Of a stretch of DNA of 24,638 bases, positions 24,194 to 24,638 are shown in pieces (the stretch's first letter is position 1; the number at the start of each line of letters is the position of its first letter). The notes under the pieces were generated by a model. It had not been told where the DNA came from and did no database searches. It saw only the letters and a program-made list of their open reading frames with translations. Source of the stretch: an uncultured Selenomonas sp. (GTDB taxonomy: Bacteria > Bacillota > Negativicutes > Selenomonadales > Selenomonadaceae); NCBI GenBank assembly GCA_938045435.1, contig CALIBA010000338.1:1-24638 (forward strand), read 5' to 3'. The translations under genes and the position numbers were made by a program.

Positions 24194-24638
24194 ATGGCAA
24201 AATTAGATGATGTGTTTTTATCTTATGCCTGTGATATTCTTGCGGATACCAATGCAGGACTTAGCGGTATGAAAATTGTAGAGTATTGCAATTCGTATGC
24301 TATCGATTATAATCGCAAGACCCCTTATGGAGCATATCCCTTCGATGCTCCAAACAAAAGAACTGCTCTCAAAGAAAATCTTCGAGTTTTTGAGGCGGCA
24401 GAACAATTTCGTATTATCAAGGAACTCTGTGAAATTCCTGCGCTGTGTGACATTGAAAATGTAAAGGAGTTGAAAATAAAACTCTTTACTCGATACGGAA
24501 ATCTGGCGACCGAAAAAATCAGTGAAACGGAGTTAATACAGAAGCCCATACATTGGCTGTCAAAACACCCCGACGCTTTGAAGCAGTATGAAAGTGCGCT
24601 TGCTAAATACGAAGGTGGTATTTTTGAACGAAACACCC
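24194..24638 (+). CDS. Unknown protein of the helicase operon (partial, C-terminus off the right edge)
   Basis: ATG at 24194, one base after the DUF4391 stop; 148 residues are visible without a stop. The start (VFLSYACDILADTNAGLSG, then YNRKTPYGAYPF) is a helical domain that I associate loosely with the N-termini of abortive-infection-type proteins, without certainty. The later visible part is helical and charged. Because DUF4391 operons commonly continue with a DNA methyltransferase or type III restriction subunit, the rest may lie beyond the edge. Confidence 0.7.
   Translation, partial: MAKLDDVFLSYACDILADTNAGLSGMKIVEYCNSYAIDYNRKTPYGAYPFDAPNKRTALKENLRVFEAAEQFRIIKELCEIPALCDIENVKELKIKLFTRYGNLATEKISETELIQKPIHWLSKHPDALKQYESALAKYEGGIFERNT

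Noticed and set aside
1..24638. tRNA, rRNA, CRISPR array, transposase, integrase or attachment sites
   Set aside because: None was recognised on either strand; the far end of the mobile DNA, where an integrase or attachment site could lie, is outside the window.

Overview
The window looks like a chromosome segment from a low-GC member of Clostridia, most likely Lachnospiraceae (family level only; inferred). The evidence is the fatty-acid operon order fabH-acpP-fabK-fabD-fabG with an FMN-type enoyl reductase (FabK) instead of FabI, A/T-rich codon use on the left, strong AGGAGG-type ribosome binding sites, and U-tailed hairpin terminators.

Left part (1-9273), host-type genes. The minus strand carries the fatty-acid synthesis cluster (fabG runs off the left edge), driven by a good sigma-A-type promoter whose -10 box lies inside a perfect FabT/MarR-like palindrome. 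Upstream of it is an AstE/AspA-type M14 zinc hydrolase. On the plus strand are a CstA-family carbon-starvation/peptide or pyruvate transporter with a very strong terminator, then a translationally coupled MoxR-like AAA+ ATPase and VWA/CoxE-like protein pair.

Junction (9277-11823, minus). One uninterrupted reading frame fuses the first ~75 residues of a phage-type family A DNA polymerase (DnaQ-like exonuclease motif I) to the motor and C-terminal part of a type I restriction HsdR subunit that lacks its N-terminal nuclease domain. I read this as the scar where mobile DNA recombined into an hsdR gene. No hsdM, hsdS or hsdR 5' end is in the window.

Centre (11823-14737, minus), phage/ICE-type replication and regulation module, visibly richer in G+C: a sigma-70 region-4-like protein, two small proteins, a DUF2800 PD-(D/E)XK-like protein broken by a frameshift, a DUF2815 protein, and the truncated polymerase. 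A long structured leader (about 14738-14995) precedes the module, with mutually exclusive pairings, a U-tract and a hairpin over the first ribosome binding site.

Right part (15090-24638, plus), defence-like island running away from the phage module. First comes an operon of two short unknown ORFs (possibly one gene split by a frameshift, with a damaged AUA start) and a 938-residue NACHT NTPase with an unrecognised N-terminal domain, i.e. a candidate NLR-like anti-phage system. A small Xre-type regulator and a cytoplasmic-looking SIMPL (DUF541) protein follow. Then comes a second defence-like operon of SNF2-type helicase, DUF4391 protein and a third protein cut by the right edge, which often continues into a methyltransferase/restriction gene in related islands (family knowledge, not visible here). 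No rRNA, tRNA, CRISPR array, transposase or integrase is visible.
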